The notes below the pieces were generated by a model. That model made no database searches. It saw only the letters and a program-made list of their open reading frames with translations, and was not told the origin of the DNA. The translations under genes were made by a program, and so were the position numbers. Shown here in pieces: positions 9,861 to 19,772 of a stretch of 64,000 nt of DNA. The stretch covers positions 1,666,501 to 1,730,500 of the forward strand of contig CM074760.1 of the NCBI GenBank assembly GCA_037355855.1, read 5' to 3'. The stretch comes from Pseudo-nitzschia pungens (taxonomy: Eukaryota; Bacillariophyta; Bacillariophyceae; Bacillariales; Bacillariaceae). Each line of letters opens with the position of its first letter. Within the stretch, counting starts at the first letter, position 1.

Positions 9861-11525
9861 GGCAGACGTGAAAAGCTGCACGAAGGAGATCATCACAAAA
9901 ATATCTCGACACAATTTTTGAAAGTACGCCGCAGTGGTCTCTATCCAAGGCTTTTACAGCCATTAAGTTATCGATGACGATAGCCAAGTATGGTCTAGCT
10001 CATTGCAGACATATTTCGTTTCGACAACCCGATATTACTGTTAACAAAAAAAATTCAAAACTGAGGAATCGTTAGCTTGTTATCGAGGTGTTTTGATCCT
10101 ATTTTGAAAACGGAAATTTAATACACAGTTTTACAAACTGTCGCAGAAAGACTATTCTTTACGACCTGTTGAATGATGTCCTTTCAGTCTTTTTATCATA
10201 CCATCCGGCAACTACCAGATACGTCTCTGGATGGTGTGTCGTCTATATACTTGTAGTGGTTTGAATTATGCATCATCTGCCATTTGATGTTGGAATTTCT
10301 GGTAAAGTTGACCTGACTCACGAAAAATCAACAGTAGTAGTAAATATTCCCTGTGAAAACACAGCTTCATATAACATACCAATTGCAAGATCGATTTAAT
10401 CAACAATCCAGCAACTACTGTGGTTGACAAAGTAGTAATAGCGCAGTGCTACGGTATCACTAACCGTCAGGATCTGAATTTGGGAAATGATTACTACGCT
10501 GAAGCGACGCACTGTAATTAGAGCTAAAACAACATTTTTAGATCTGCTTGTGACCCAAGATGTCTTCTAAGAGAATTGTTGAACTTCCTTGATATCCTGC
10601 AACCGTTCAACTAGAGTTTAGTGATGTTTTGTTACCAGTTGACTTTCATCTGATGCATGCAACATGCAACATGCAACATCACAGGTACGGTACTGCTGGA
10701 TGCTAGTGCCGTGTCACGGACTGGTTCCATAATTACTACAGATTATGTTGTAAGGTTTATCTTATATTACCTTGTACTTGAGATAATTCGTACATCGTGG
10801 TTCGTCGCATTTCAATCCCAAATCGTATGACGTTGTCATTTTTTTGGCCTCCCCTGATACGAGTACCTTGTACGTAAGATTACCGTGTAGCTGCGACTAC
10901 GGTATTTTTTATGACTCGTGAGAAAATGCCCATCGCAACCATCGTGGGGCTTTATACTTGTACCATTGAAAAGTATCATCTCCAAAATAGATTCAATCGT
11001 GCAATATTTCAACTAAGCTCCCTTTTCGTTCAATTTGAATCATTCATTTTTTTTTCAAAACCTCAAAATTTTGTGCGTGCGAAACCGTACAGGTAGGTAC
11101 TTGCACTGAAAAAGTGTGGGAGACTACGGTAATGCGTAATGTGTGACCTGCAAGGAAGATCTTAAAAAATAAAACGCCGTACAGGTACTGGAAGATTTGG
11201 AATTACTCTCCGACGATCGGACTTCGTTCTGAACTGTTATTGTTTTCCTCCCGAGTCAGTCGGAAGTCCAGACGTCATATTCTTACATACCGGTACAACT
11301 ATTTCCTGTCAACAAAAAAGAGATTATCAAAAACACATTTGCATTTTAGCGCCAGTCCCCTTTGATAATCGAAGGTCCCAAAACGCTGAAGACGAGATAT
11401 TTTAGTAAGCGGTTAGATCGCTGTGGCCACAAACAACTTCTTGTAAGCAATACTCTGATTCCTGTCGTTTCAAAACGGCATGCGAGAACACCAAAATACT
11501 TATTAATAAAGTATTTTCAAGCAAG
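9861..11525. other. Tandem spacer, no gene seen
   Basis: 1.67 kb between UROD and the next plus-strand gene. Contents: a short GCAACAT direct repeat (about 10655-10679), and scattered palindromic words from about 10680 to 11110 (ACGGTACTG, TACGTAAGATTACCG, GTACAGGTAGGTAC). The only open frames are short and low in coding character. Confidence 0.5.
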
Positions 11526-12419
11526 ATGGACGAAGAAGATAAGAATACAAATACCGGAGACTTGCGAGCGAGTAGCACCGTTGGGGAAAGCGTTGAAGAT
11601 TTCGAAACGAACCAGTTGGTACAATTGCTTGCCCGTCAATCCTATCATTTGCCCGGAAATAACTGGGTTCAAGACTGGTGGCAATTCATGTCAAACAACC
11701 ATCCCGTTTTCGGAATATGCTGTCACAACGAAGTACATCCGATAAAGGCATGCGCCCGAATCTTCGCTCTGATTGGCACAATCACGTTTGGTCTAGCAAT
11801 GACGAACCTCTTTTATCTCTTCTTTCTCTCGAATCCCGAATTCGATCGTGTTGTTGCATCGATAACCACCGATAGTGGGACACAGTACGTGCTGACAACG
11901 GGAATGTTATTGGTTTGGACTATCGGTGGAGGTGTTCATTCGTTCTTCAATCTTCTTATGTGGCACATTGCTGCATGTGCCTGTTGCCAGCGCGGTGGCG
12001 TCTTCGAATCATATGCTTGTTGTCCTTCATTTGGCACATACGTGGTTCGCTTTTTCGTTGCTTGTTGTGTGGGTTTCTGTGGCATAATAGTATACCTTCG
12101 GATAGCAATCAATGAACAAGAAAACAATGCTAACGATTTCGAGGAAGGTACCAACGATCCAGGTATTGACACTGTGCTCGACGATCAGGTTAACCTTGGT
12201 TCGGAATTCATGTTTGTGACAACTTACCTCATCGAAATTACACTCGCTCTCTTTGTGTACTATCCCATTGGTGGAACAATATTGTTTTCGGGGATCTTGG
12301 CATGTGGCTTCATGATCCCTGTATTGGGTGGTAGACCATATGATGTAGTAAGTGTGGAACGACGCAACTCAAGGCGACAACACGGAAACTCTAGGGAAGA
12401 GTCGATGAGGGAACCATAA
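11526..12419 (+). CDS. Four-helix membrane protein of unknown function
   Basis: I do not recognise the family. The 297-residue single-exon protein starts at ATG 11526. It has a soluble acidic N-terminus, then HPVFGICCHNEVHP before the first membrane helix (about 78-101), a second (122-150) that contains GGGVHSFFNLLMWH, a Cys-rich turn (CACCQRG, YACCPSFG), a third helix (172-195), an acidic loop (about 197-222) and a fourth hydrophobic segment (about 226-262). The Arg-rich tail (RRNSRRQHG) is probably cytosolic. A membrane protein is clear; a transport or structural role cannot be told from sequence alone. Confidence 0.75.
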   Translation: MDEEDKNTNTGDLRASSTVGESVEDFETNQLVQLLARQSYHLPGNNWVQDWWQFMSNNHPVFGICCHNEVHPIKACARIFALIGTITFGLAMTNLFYLFFLSNPEFDRVVASITTDSGTQYVLTTGMLLVWTIGGGVHSFFNLLMWHIAACACCQRGGVFESYACCPSFGTYVVRFFVACCVGFCGIIVYLRIAINEQENNANDFEEGTNDPGIDTVLDDQVNLGSEFMFVTTYLIEITLALFVYYPIGGTILFSGILACGFMIPVLGGRPYDVVSVERRNSRRQHGNSREESMREP

Positions 12420-13889
12420 TAAGCTTTCTGTTACATAATTTCTGTGACAGAAAGGAAGTCATGGACAATGATGACGACGATGACGACGCATCTTCATATT
12501 ATTGGATCTGTGATGACACCAGTAATTGACTTCAAACTACATCAGTGCTATAAATCAATATCGTGATATACTTTAGATCAACTTATTATCATGAAAATTT
12601 CTTGCACAGGGTTACATGAACAACCTCTTGTATAATGGCATCATGGAATCGCATATTATATCTGCCCGTAAGGGTTGAGTTCATCTTCCATTCTCAAAAT
12701 TGATGGACACATTGGTTTCTTTCAAGGAATTCGTTGTGCTGAGCAACTTGCGTTGCCCTCCACCCAACCATTATATACATCGCACGTTAGATTGTACGAG
12801 CTTTCTTTCTTGCACGACCTCTCACATCGTGTAAAATTCCATTAGAAAACTCCAAGAGTCGCAAACAACAAGCCTTCCGTTTGTCATAGCAGGAACAGTT
12901 ACGATATCTCCTATTCAAGCAGTGAGAAGCAAAGACCAAGACAGCAAAGACAAGTATTTATTACACGAGTTTCTACATGGTAAGCAATACTGCTTGATGG
13001 TTCCGCAATCAGACTCCAACACCTAAAAATCTTTGGCCTGTATGCAATACGAAGACACGAACATCAGTCAAAACAGTAAAATAAATGGCTAAATGACTGG
13101 TGTCATAGATGCATCTACGTTCGGTATCAAATCATTTCCTCCTCACTACATGCATTGGCCGAGTCCGATAATTTCTCAATGAGTTTGACAATGTCCTGTA
13201 CATGCGCATCGGGGAATCTGTGACGATGATAGCATGCGCCTCGATATGTCACCGTGTTATATACTTTTGGCAATCGGGCATGACTGATGCCTATTGGACA
13301 TCGCCATAAGGATATAGATGTATCGGAGTTGCTGAGGTGATTTTGGCAGAAATTTTGGTGGGTCATAAGGCTTGTAACAGTGTCCGAGTGCCATCCCTAA
13401 TGGGTGCAAGCACAGTCAAATGAGGTGCACAATGATGCGTTGATACTCGAACATAACTTGTATCTTAAATGAAAGGACTAATTTGATAAGTATAAGTAAA
13501 CAAAAGGGCAATGGTGGCGAATGATCTTGTGTCAACAAGCCCTGAAACTTGCATCCACGCACTTCCATTTGCTTCAGAGGACTGAAGACGATCTCACATT
13601 CCAACAAAATGTACAGGTAAATATTTGTAGGTGATGACGAATGGTAGAAAGTTCTAGTCCCACTGTGTGTGCCGTAGGGAAAGAGCCTGAGCATGTGTTT
13701 TCAACATACTTGAGCTGCAACGAACGTAGATACTGCGGTGCATTGAAATATCGAGTGGAGTAACATAATGAAAACTTGCAAAGGACTGATTTAGACAAAA
13801 TTGTAATTAGTTACGAAAGCAGCACTTGTTGGTGCTACCACCTCTATTATATACTGACCAGCGGGTTCATGGACGAATGCTCTTTTCAA
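12420..13889. other. Convergent spacer, possible small unresolved gene on the minus strand
   Basis: This spacer lies between the 3' ends of the four-helix protein and the HAD gene and is nearly free of the palindromic words found in 5' spacers. On the minus strand 13127-13366 is an open frame of 79 residues starting with ATG (MTHQNFCQNHL), with text such as SLWRCPIGISHARLPK and a helix-like VQDIVKLIEKL end. It could be an exon of a small spliced gene with 13416-13800 upstream, but I found no convincing splice pair and do not call it. Confidence 0.35.
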
Positions 13890-14855
13890 TTAGAGTGTTA
13901 ATAGGGGCACAACCTCCTCCAAACTCGTTATTGTGTTTCGTTCAACGTCTTCAAGACTTTTACCAGGATAGTCGGGAGCCTCTAACCAATCCTGGTAGGT
14001 TGTGACGTTCGGATTGTCGCTCCGATCTAACAATAGAGCCTGAAATCCATAGGCCCTTGCGCCACAATAATCATTGGTGTACGAATCTCCAATATGCAAG
14101 ATGGCATCCTTCTCCAAATTGGGATCCTCTAACCAGAATTTAGCTTTTTCATAGGCGTCGTCAAATATTTGTGGCGAAGGTTTCTCATGACCAACTTCCT
14201 GGGAACAGGTGAACCAGGAGAATTTATTGTGAAGGCAATCTAACATCGGTAAGACAGATTCCATGTGGCGTATGGGTGTGTTGGAAGTAATGCCCAAGAC
14301 CAACTGGTTGTTGTTGTTGTTGTCTTGCTGAAAGTGCTGCTCCATCGCCGACAAAAAGAGTTGAGCATCTTCCAGGACCATATATCCGGCAGGACTTCCA
14401 AAGTGTTGGTACACTCGTCGAAAATATCGCTGGAACTCCTCTTCCGTGTAGTGAAACTCATAGTAGTCATCTTTCTTGGTTTCAAGAAGGGCACAATTCA
14501 ATACTTGGCGGACGGTTTCCATCCACCAATCACGACCGGAGATCCCCTCGACTCCCCCAAAACATGGACTCTCGATTGAGCGTGAGCGAAAGGCTTCCTT
14601 GAAACCAACCTTGAAGTCATGTTCTGAGGGTATGTCGGGAAGCTTGGCCCAAATGCAGGCATCGCGATAACTTTTAACGACAGGTTCTTTTGTCACCAGA
14701 AGAGTCCCTGTCACATCCAGAGAAATTGCACGGACTTTGGAAAGGTCCCGAAATGGATTGGACGATGAAATTGATGATAAAGCTTCGACCAAATAAGTGC
14801 TCCACACAAGGTAGAATCCAGCAACGGACGATACAAAGGAAATTCGCTTTGACAT
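13890..14855 (-). CDS. HAD-superfamily hydrolase, HDHD3-like, with N-terminal signal or anchor
   Basis: A haloacid-dehalogenase-type phosphatase-like protein; the substrate is unknown. The first ATG is at 14855 (MSKRISFVSS), giving 321 residues; the longer open frame starts only at a TTG. A hydrophobic segment (SSVAGFYLVWSTYLVEALSS) suggests a signal or anchor. HAD motifs are in order: motif I SLDVTGTL, where the second Asp of canonical DxD is Thr as in HDHD3-like members; motif II GITSNT; motif III Lys in GHEKPSPQIF; motif IV HIGDSYTNDYCGA. The alpha-helical cap lies between motifs I and II. The Thr in motif I makes true phosphatase activity uncertain, because the general acid/base Asp is missing. 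Confidence 0.82.
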   Translation of the reverse strand: MSKRISFVSSVAGFYLVWSTYLVEALSSISSSNPFRDLSKVRAISLDVTGTLLVTKEPVVKSYRDACIWAKLPDIPSEHDFKVGFKEAFRSRSIESPCFGGVEGISGRDWWMETVRQVLNCALLETKKDDYYEFHYTEEEFQRYFRRVYQHFGSPAGYMVLEDAQLFLSAMEQHFQQDNNNNNQLVLGITSNTPIRHMESVLPMLDCLHNKFSWFTCSQEVGHEKPSPQIFDDAYEKAKFWLEDPNLEKDAILHIGDSYTNDYCGARAYGFQALLLDRSDNPNVTTYQDWLEAPDYPGKSLEDVERNTITSLEEVVPLLTL

Positions 14856-15941
14856 GTTTCCTGTATCAAAGAAATTGAAGTGTCGTTGGGACACAGAATT
14901 CCATCCAGTATCGAATGTGTTCGTGGAAATTCGATGCAGACGTTTGAGTAATAACTTCAATGTCAGCTCGTTCAATGTAGGTGCTTGGTGCTTGCTCAGC
15001 GATCGATTTTCTGGAGGAAAAGTAGGGGGCCTTACCGAAGGGATAATAGTATTTCAGCGGGGAAGCTGCAACGATTTCTCGATACAATAGTGTCAGACGT
15101 TCGACCTGTATCATTGCAATCATAATCATACCGGTGCTGAAGAAGATCGGATCAGGATTTTTCTTATTTTTTGAGAAAATCAAATTCGAGTACAATTTCG
15201 ATTGCGCGTACGTAAGAGTACGTACGCACGTACGTTGCACTTTTTTAGGGAAAAACTTGGTCAAAAAATTACTACGGTAACCTTACTTCGGACTTCGTAA
15301 TCTTACTTCGTATCATCGCCGTATGCTATGTACGAAGTCATGTTAATCTCGCGACACCTGCTCGTATGTATCGTCTACGGTGCGTACATACGGGAATCTG
15401 CTTTCAGGGGTAGGTACGAGGATCTTTCACGTAGCTCCTTTTTTCCCTCCGTGATTCAGTTGCAAATTGATCTTGTGTGAATGGTTTAGTCCGAGTTCGG
15501 TCGCCGTTCGCGCGGATTTTTCATTCACAAAACAAGAATGAATCGCCCGCTTGCCAGCCCGACACGCTCGGGTGCCATACCCGCATCAATCGATACACAA
15601 CAATACACAACAACAGTTGTTTGGAAACCAAGCACCAAAACCATGAGCCAACGCATAAGGGTTGTGGATACAATTCTTCCAAACTAATTAGCACCACTGT
15701 CCCTGAACTATGATCGCTGCGGGTCCTCTTCTTTCGGACCCTTAGTGCATAAGCGTCTTCCACACCGTTACGACAGCATCGCGGTGGCCTTTGTTGCAGC
15801 AGGCTATTTATTCTCCAGCAACTGTGATTGCCGACTTACTGATCATCGAAAAGGAAGAACTGAATTATTTGACAAGTCGGAACATCTACCTTGGTTTTGC
15901 TCCAATTGCTTTCCGACATTCATAATATTGTTGATAGATAC
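14856..15941. other. Divergent spacer with palindromic-word island
   Basis: 5' flanks of the HAD gene and of the duplicated tail-anchored protein gene. The island runs from about 15190 to 15420: ACGTAAGAGTACGTACGC, GGTAACCTTACTTCGG, GTAATCTTACTTCGTA. Short open frames between 15477 and 15945 have no coding character that I trust. Confidence 0.5.
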
Positions 15942-17537
15942 ATGAGAGGGAATCTGTTGACGAAACCAAAATGGTTTCACCCTTCGAAAAGTTCGGGGGA
16001 AATTTTTGTTGGGAAAAACATCGTGAATATTCACGACGGTGATGCTATCGATCATTCTTCGAATTGCGATGGACGGAACGATTTGAAAAGAGGCCACCGT
16101 GAGATTGGGCAAGGAGTGGTAAGAAGTGAGAGGGGGGGCTTCAATCTTCATTCAAACAACCGCGATGACAATGACCCCGAAAGTGATCATAGACAAAAAC
16201 AAGAAGGAAAACACAAAAACACAACAAGACGGCAAACATTCGTCGGGGGGAAACGAGGTGGAACATCATCATCATCTCTTTTGAACATGGAACGAAAGAA
16301 GATTGTAGATGGTTTGGCAACAACTAATTTCTGTACTTCTGCAGCATCAAGGGCGGGACTTTTGACGAATGAGCGTGATTGTCTGGATAATACCTTTGAC
16401 GGTATAGAACTGTTTACCTGCAAAGAAGCAACCGGTGAACTGTTTCCTCCTGGCTTCGAAAGTGATGATAAACAAAAACAGGAAGGAAAGCACAAAAAAA
16501 CAACAAAAGGGCAAACATCTAGAGGGGGAAAGCAAGAAAGAGCATCATCATTATCGCTTTTGAAAGGGGAACGAAAGAACATAGTGGAGAGTTTGGCAAC
16601 AACTAATTTATGTATCTCTGCAGCATCAAGGGCAGGACTTTTGACGAACAAGCGTGATTGTCTGGATAATACCTGTGACGGTGTAGAACGGTTTGCCTGC
16701 AAAGAAGCAACCGGTGAACTGTTTCTTGCTCGCGTGAGACCCCCATCGCCAATATATTTTTTGGAACACAGACCACGACTGGATAAAAGCTCGAAGGGTC
16801 CGGACGTTGAAGGTACGCATGATGATGGACAGGTGAAAATTATCCGAGTCATTGGAAACGACGCAGAAAAGGACGAGAGCGATTCACCCGAGGGCATACG
16901 CAATAACTTTCCGAAACGCGGTCGTTCACGAGATGTTGCGTTTGGCGGAGAAGGAGATGATGAATCGGAGATACCCGACGATGCTGCTTTGGCCGAGAAC
17001 AAATCTCTTGCGACAACTCTTGATACATCTGATACAGAAACGCGGGAATCAGAAAGTAACTGTGAGCATCACCTGTGTCTCGATCAAGTTATGCCATGTA
17101 ATCTACATCAGCAATCTACCATCGATTCATGCACCAATCCTATCAATAGTGGGAGTAGCCTATCGGATCTTGAAGCAGGTGAACGCATCATCTCAATCTC
17201 ACCATCGTTGCAAAGCACACGAGATCGACTGGAGCAACTTCGGCAAAACAAACGAGACATAGAAACAAGAGTCAGTCGCAATCGTCAGACCATAGTCATA
17301 CCAAGGAGCTCTGTTTATCCCAACGAAGAGATGGAAGCAGCATCTGTTGAAAATACCGAGCAACCCAAAAGTAGTGTACCAATAAGAAAGCTTGGAGTTG
17401 GGTCATCAGTATCAACAGGTCAACAGAAGAAATTTGACCGCCGGAAGATGATCGTCCTAGTTGTAACCATATTACTTATTTTGGTTGCATTACTAATTCT
17501 GGCCATGGGACTCTTTTGGCCGGCAAAACTACTATGA
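15942..17537 (+). CDS. Tail-anchored protein of unknown function with internal tandem duplication
   Basis: I do not recognise the family. The first ATG in frame is at 15942 (MRGNLLTKPKW), giving 531 residues; the open frame upstream begins only at TTG. The protein is hydrophilic and Ser/Lys/Glu-rich until a single C-terminal membrane helix (MIVLVVTILLILVALLILAM) followed by a short tail, the pattern of a tail-anchored protein. Residues about 80-265 are two copies of a 93-residue unit, each with KQEGKHK, a Ser-rich patch, TTN-C-SAASRAGLLTN, CLDNT-DG and CKEATGELF. Before the helix is a predicted coiled-coil-like stretch (RDRLEQLRQNKRDIETRV). A SNARE-like or tether role is possible but unproven. 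Confidence 0.7.
   Translation: MRGNLLTKPKWFHPSKSSGEIFVGKNIVNIHDGDAIDHSSNCDGRNDLKRGHREIGQGVVRSERGGFNLHSNNRDDNDPESDHRQKQEGKHKNTTRRQTFVGGKRGGTSSSSLLNMERKKIVDGLATTNFCTSAASRAGLLTNERDCLDNTFDGIELFTCKEATGELFPPGFESDDKQKQEGKHKKTTKGQTSRGGKQERASSLSLLKGERKNIVESLATTNLCISAASRAGLLTNKRDCLDNTCDGVERFACKEATGELFLARVRPPSPIYFLEHRPRLDKSSKGPDVEGTHDDGQVKIIRVIGNDAEKDESDSPEGIRNNFPKRGRSRDVAFGGEGDDESEIPDDAALAENKSLATTLDTSDTETRESESNCEHHLCLDQVMPCNLHQQSTIDSCTNPINSGSSLSDLEAGERIISISPSLQSTRDRLEQLRQNKRDIETRVSRNRQTIVIPRSSVYPNEEMEAASVENTEQPKSSVPIRKLGVGSSVSTGQQKKFDRRKMIVLVVTILLILVALLILAMGLFWPAKLL
16178..16735 (+). repeat. Two tandem 279-nt (93-codon) coding repeats
   Basis: Copy 1 is about 16178-16456 and copy 2 about 16457-16735. 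The offset was set by matching AGTGATCATAGACAAAAACA at 16182 with AGTGATGATAAACAAAAACA at 16461. The two copies keep frame and share most residues, so duplication is fairly recent. Confidence 0.85.
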
Positions 17538-18566
17538 TTCGGTATGATAAAACTTTTGTTTTGACTTTCGTTACAGGTCTGTTTCTTGCCAAGTTAGATC
17601 TTTGAATTTGGGGATTATCTGCCGTAATAGTCAGTGATATAGAATCGAATTCATTGCTTCCGTGCAAAATCGAATAAGGCTTACTGATCATCGAAGTAAG
17701 ATTACCTGGAACTTGTACTCGGTAATCTTACGTTGTATTCGTGCTGGTGTTTGTACATTGTGCTCGTACGAGTGGAGTCAAAATAATCTGAAGCGGCTTT
17801 CGTTTCTCAATGGCAAACGGGAAGGTTTTACATACCTGTACCAGTAAAAGGGGTTTGAGAATAAGATTACTTCGTAGTATTAAAATAAGTTACTGTACCG
17901 GTAAGGTTTACGACATCGTAATAATAATCTCATGTGTAGTAAGGTACCAAGAAGTAATAACGTTTAGGCATTGAGGCAGTCAACTACGAGTACGACTTGT
18001 TGATACATTAGGTATGTGTATGTAATTGATATTCAAAAGTATCACTGTCATCAACGGATTTGTTTCTCACTGAGCTCTCTCAATTAATCGCCAAAGAATG
18101 TAACCATTTTTTATTCCGATGATATAAAACATACTCTTTTCTTTTCATACTGTTCGATTACTTACAAGCACTTACAAAGTGAAATGCAGTAGTGAAACAA
18201 AGATCCTTTTGAGAGAAGTAGTTCCAGTTCTTGATCGTGCACGTGTACCGTAGTGAATTTCTTACCAGTACCGTATGCGCATTTTTCGACCAAGAAAAAG
18301 CCAATACAGTATGGTTTGGTCGGAATATCCGTCCGTAAGCAATGCGCGAATGAAGGACAATTCCGTTCAGTGCACTTCGTTTTTGGCGGGGAATACCATT
18401 TTTTCGGCAATCTTCCAAATTTCGTTGGATACTTCCTATTTTTACTATCCTTTCTCTATCGAAGACACAATCTAGTGAACACTGGGACATCGAATCTTCT
18501 CAAAGTTTCTTTGTCGGCAAAGTGTCCACTATACGGTACTGTTATAATTTCATTTAAAATTACATC
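17538..18566. other. Tandem spacer with palindromic-word island
   Basis: No gene is seen. From about 17690 to 17960 the words GTAAGATTACC, GGTAATCTTACG, AAGATTACTTCGTAG and ACCGGTAAGG recur. Open frames at 18160-18610 on both strands overlap each other and the 5' flank of the next gene, and have no coding character. Confidence 0.5.
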
Positions 18567-19181
18567 ATGGTGCAAGAAAACGATACAGAACTACCTCCCG
18601 TCGTGGATGTAGAGGCGGGTGATGAAGATAGCACAAAACAGAAGAGAGGAGTGATCGACAAGGTGTGTGATCCTTGCGGCCTTGTTCCTGATAACCTTGA
18701 CCAAGCTTTCGCGCATAAGCAAAAAATGAAAGATATGAAAGCTAAGGAGGAAGAGGAGGCGGCAGCAAAGGCTGCTGAAACTCCTGAGGATGAGAACCTT
18801 GCCGCTGCGGATGAAGCTGTTGACAGCGTCTTGTCGAACTTCACTTGCTGTGCCAAACCTTCCCTCCCGGAAGCCGACGAGAAGGAGGAAGTGAAGAAAT
18901 TCCCTGACCCAGAGGAACCAATCGCAAACAACAGCCAACACTCTCAAAATCTGGCAGACATTGCTGCCAAAATGGATGACATTGACTTGGAATCTGCCGC
19001 CGCAAATACTGAAGGGGAGGAAATATCCGAAGCTGATGGAACTAGCAGTATTGTGAAGTTTGGTAACGAGGACCAATGGTACAAGCAACCTCTGTATGCA
19101 GGACTCATTGGCTTGTCTGGAGCATTCGCAATTGCGATCTTTGTACTAGCGATTCTGATTATCGTAAACAGGAAGAAATGA
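18567..19181 (+). CDS. Acidic tail-anchored protein of unknown function
   Basis: 204 residues from ATG 18567 (MVQENDTELPP). The body is acidic and Ala/Glu/Lys-rich with a helix-forming stretch (KMKDMKAKEEEEAAAKAAE) and three paired or near-paired cysteines (VCDPCG, FTCCAKP). The C-terminus has one membrane helix (AGLIGLSGAFAIAIFVLAILIIV) and ends NRKK, so it is tail-anchored with the bulk in the cytosol; a KK-type tail could favour ER retention. No known domain was recognised. Like the neighbouring gene upstream it is tail-anchored, but I see no sequence similarity between the two outside the helix. Confidence 0.75.
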   Translation: MVQENDTELPPVVDVEAGDEDSTKQKRGVIDKVCDPCGLVPDNLDQAFAHKQKMKDMKAKEEEEAAAKAAETPEDENLAAADEAVDSVLSNFTCCAKPSLPEADEKEEVKKFPDPEEPIANNSQHSQNLADIAAKMDDIDLESAAANTEGEEISEADGTSSIVKFGNEDQWYKQPLYAGLIGLSGAFAIAIFVLAILIIVNRKK

Positions 19182-19772
19182 ATGTAACCATTTTTGATCA
19201 TCAGAAACCTTTCACGATTCGGGCTGAAAGGCCCAGCCATGATGACGATAGGAACGGTTTCTTCGTATTTGGACTTTAGGTCCTGGCTTCTGTACCAACA
19301 CAAATAAAATTGATTTCAGTGTAAAAAACTACGATATAAATATTTCTGTTTATGCGATTTGGAGATCACAGAAATGTATGACAAATTAGTACCGGTACTG
19401 ACCAATAAAGAAAGTGATACTTCTTAGTATAATGATAGTAACTTATATTGACATGAAAAAAGCTATCTCGAACACCGCCTTTTTTGAGGTTTGATATTAT
19501 AGTGTTATCTTTGTTCGAATAGAGTAAACGGACACATGAAATTGCATGGCGACATATTTGTCTCCAAAACTGATTATTGTTTTTCGTAAACGTTTCCTTC
19601 GTTCCAAAAGTTTTGGTGGTGGAAGTAATAGGGAATTAGAATCATGTGTCTTTTCATTCTATAGCTTCGATGTCGCGGTTCATGAATTGATGGAACGAGT
19701 TGGTTATTCTGGCGCTATTGTAGGATAGAAATTGAACAAATCCCATCATATTGAAGGTAGAATGGCCAGTGG
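19182..19772. other. Convergent spacer, AT-rich, nothing seen
   Basis: This spacer lies between the 3' ends of the acidic tail-anchored gene and the ROCO/protease gene. A single ACCGGTACT word occurs near 19392; otherwise I see no gene or repeat. Confidence 0.5.

Noticed and set aside
13127..13366. 79-residue minus-strand frame as a gene
   Set aside because: It has an ATG and partly gene-like text, but no known motif and no firm neighbouring exon; left as a note in the spacer entry.
16187..17002. 271-residue minus-strand open frame
   Set aside because: It is the antisense of the duplicated tail-anchored gene and only mirrors its repeat and codon pattern.
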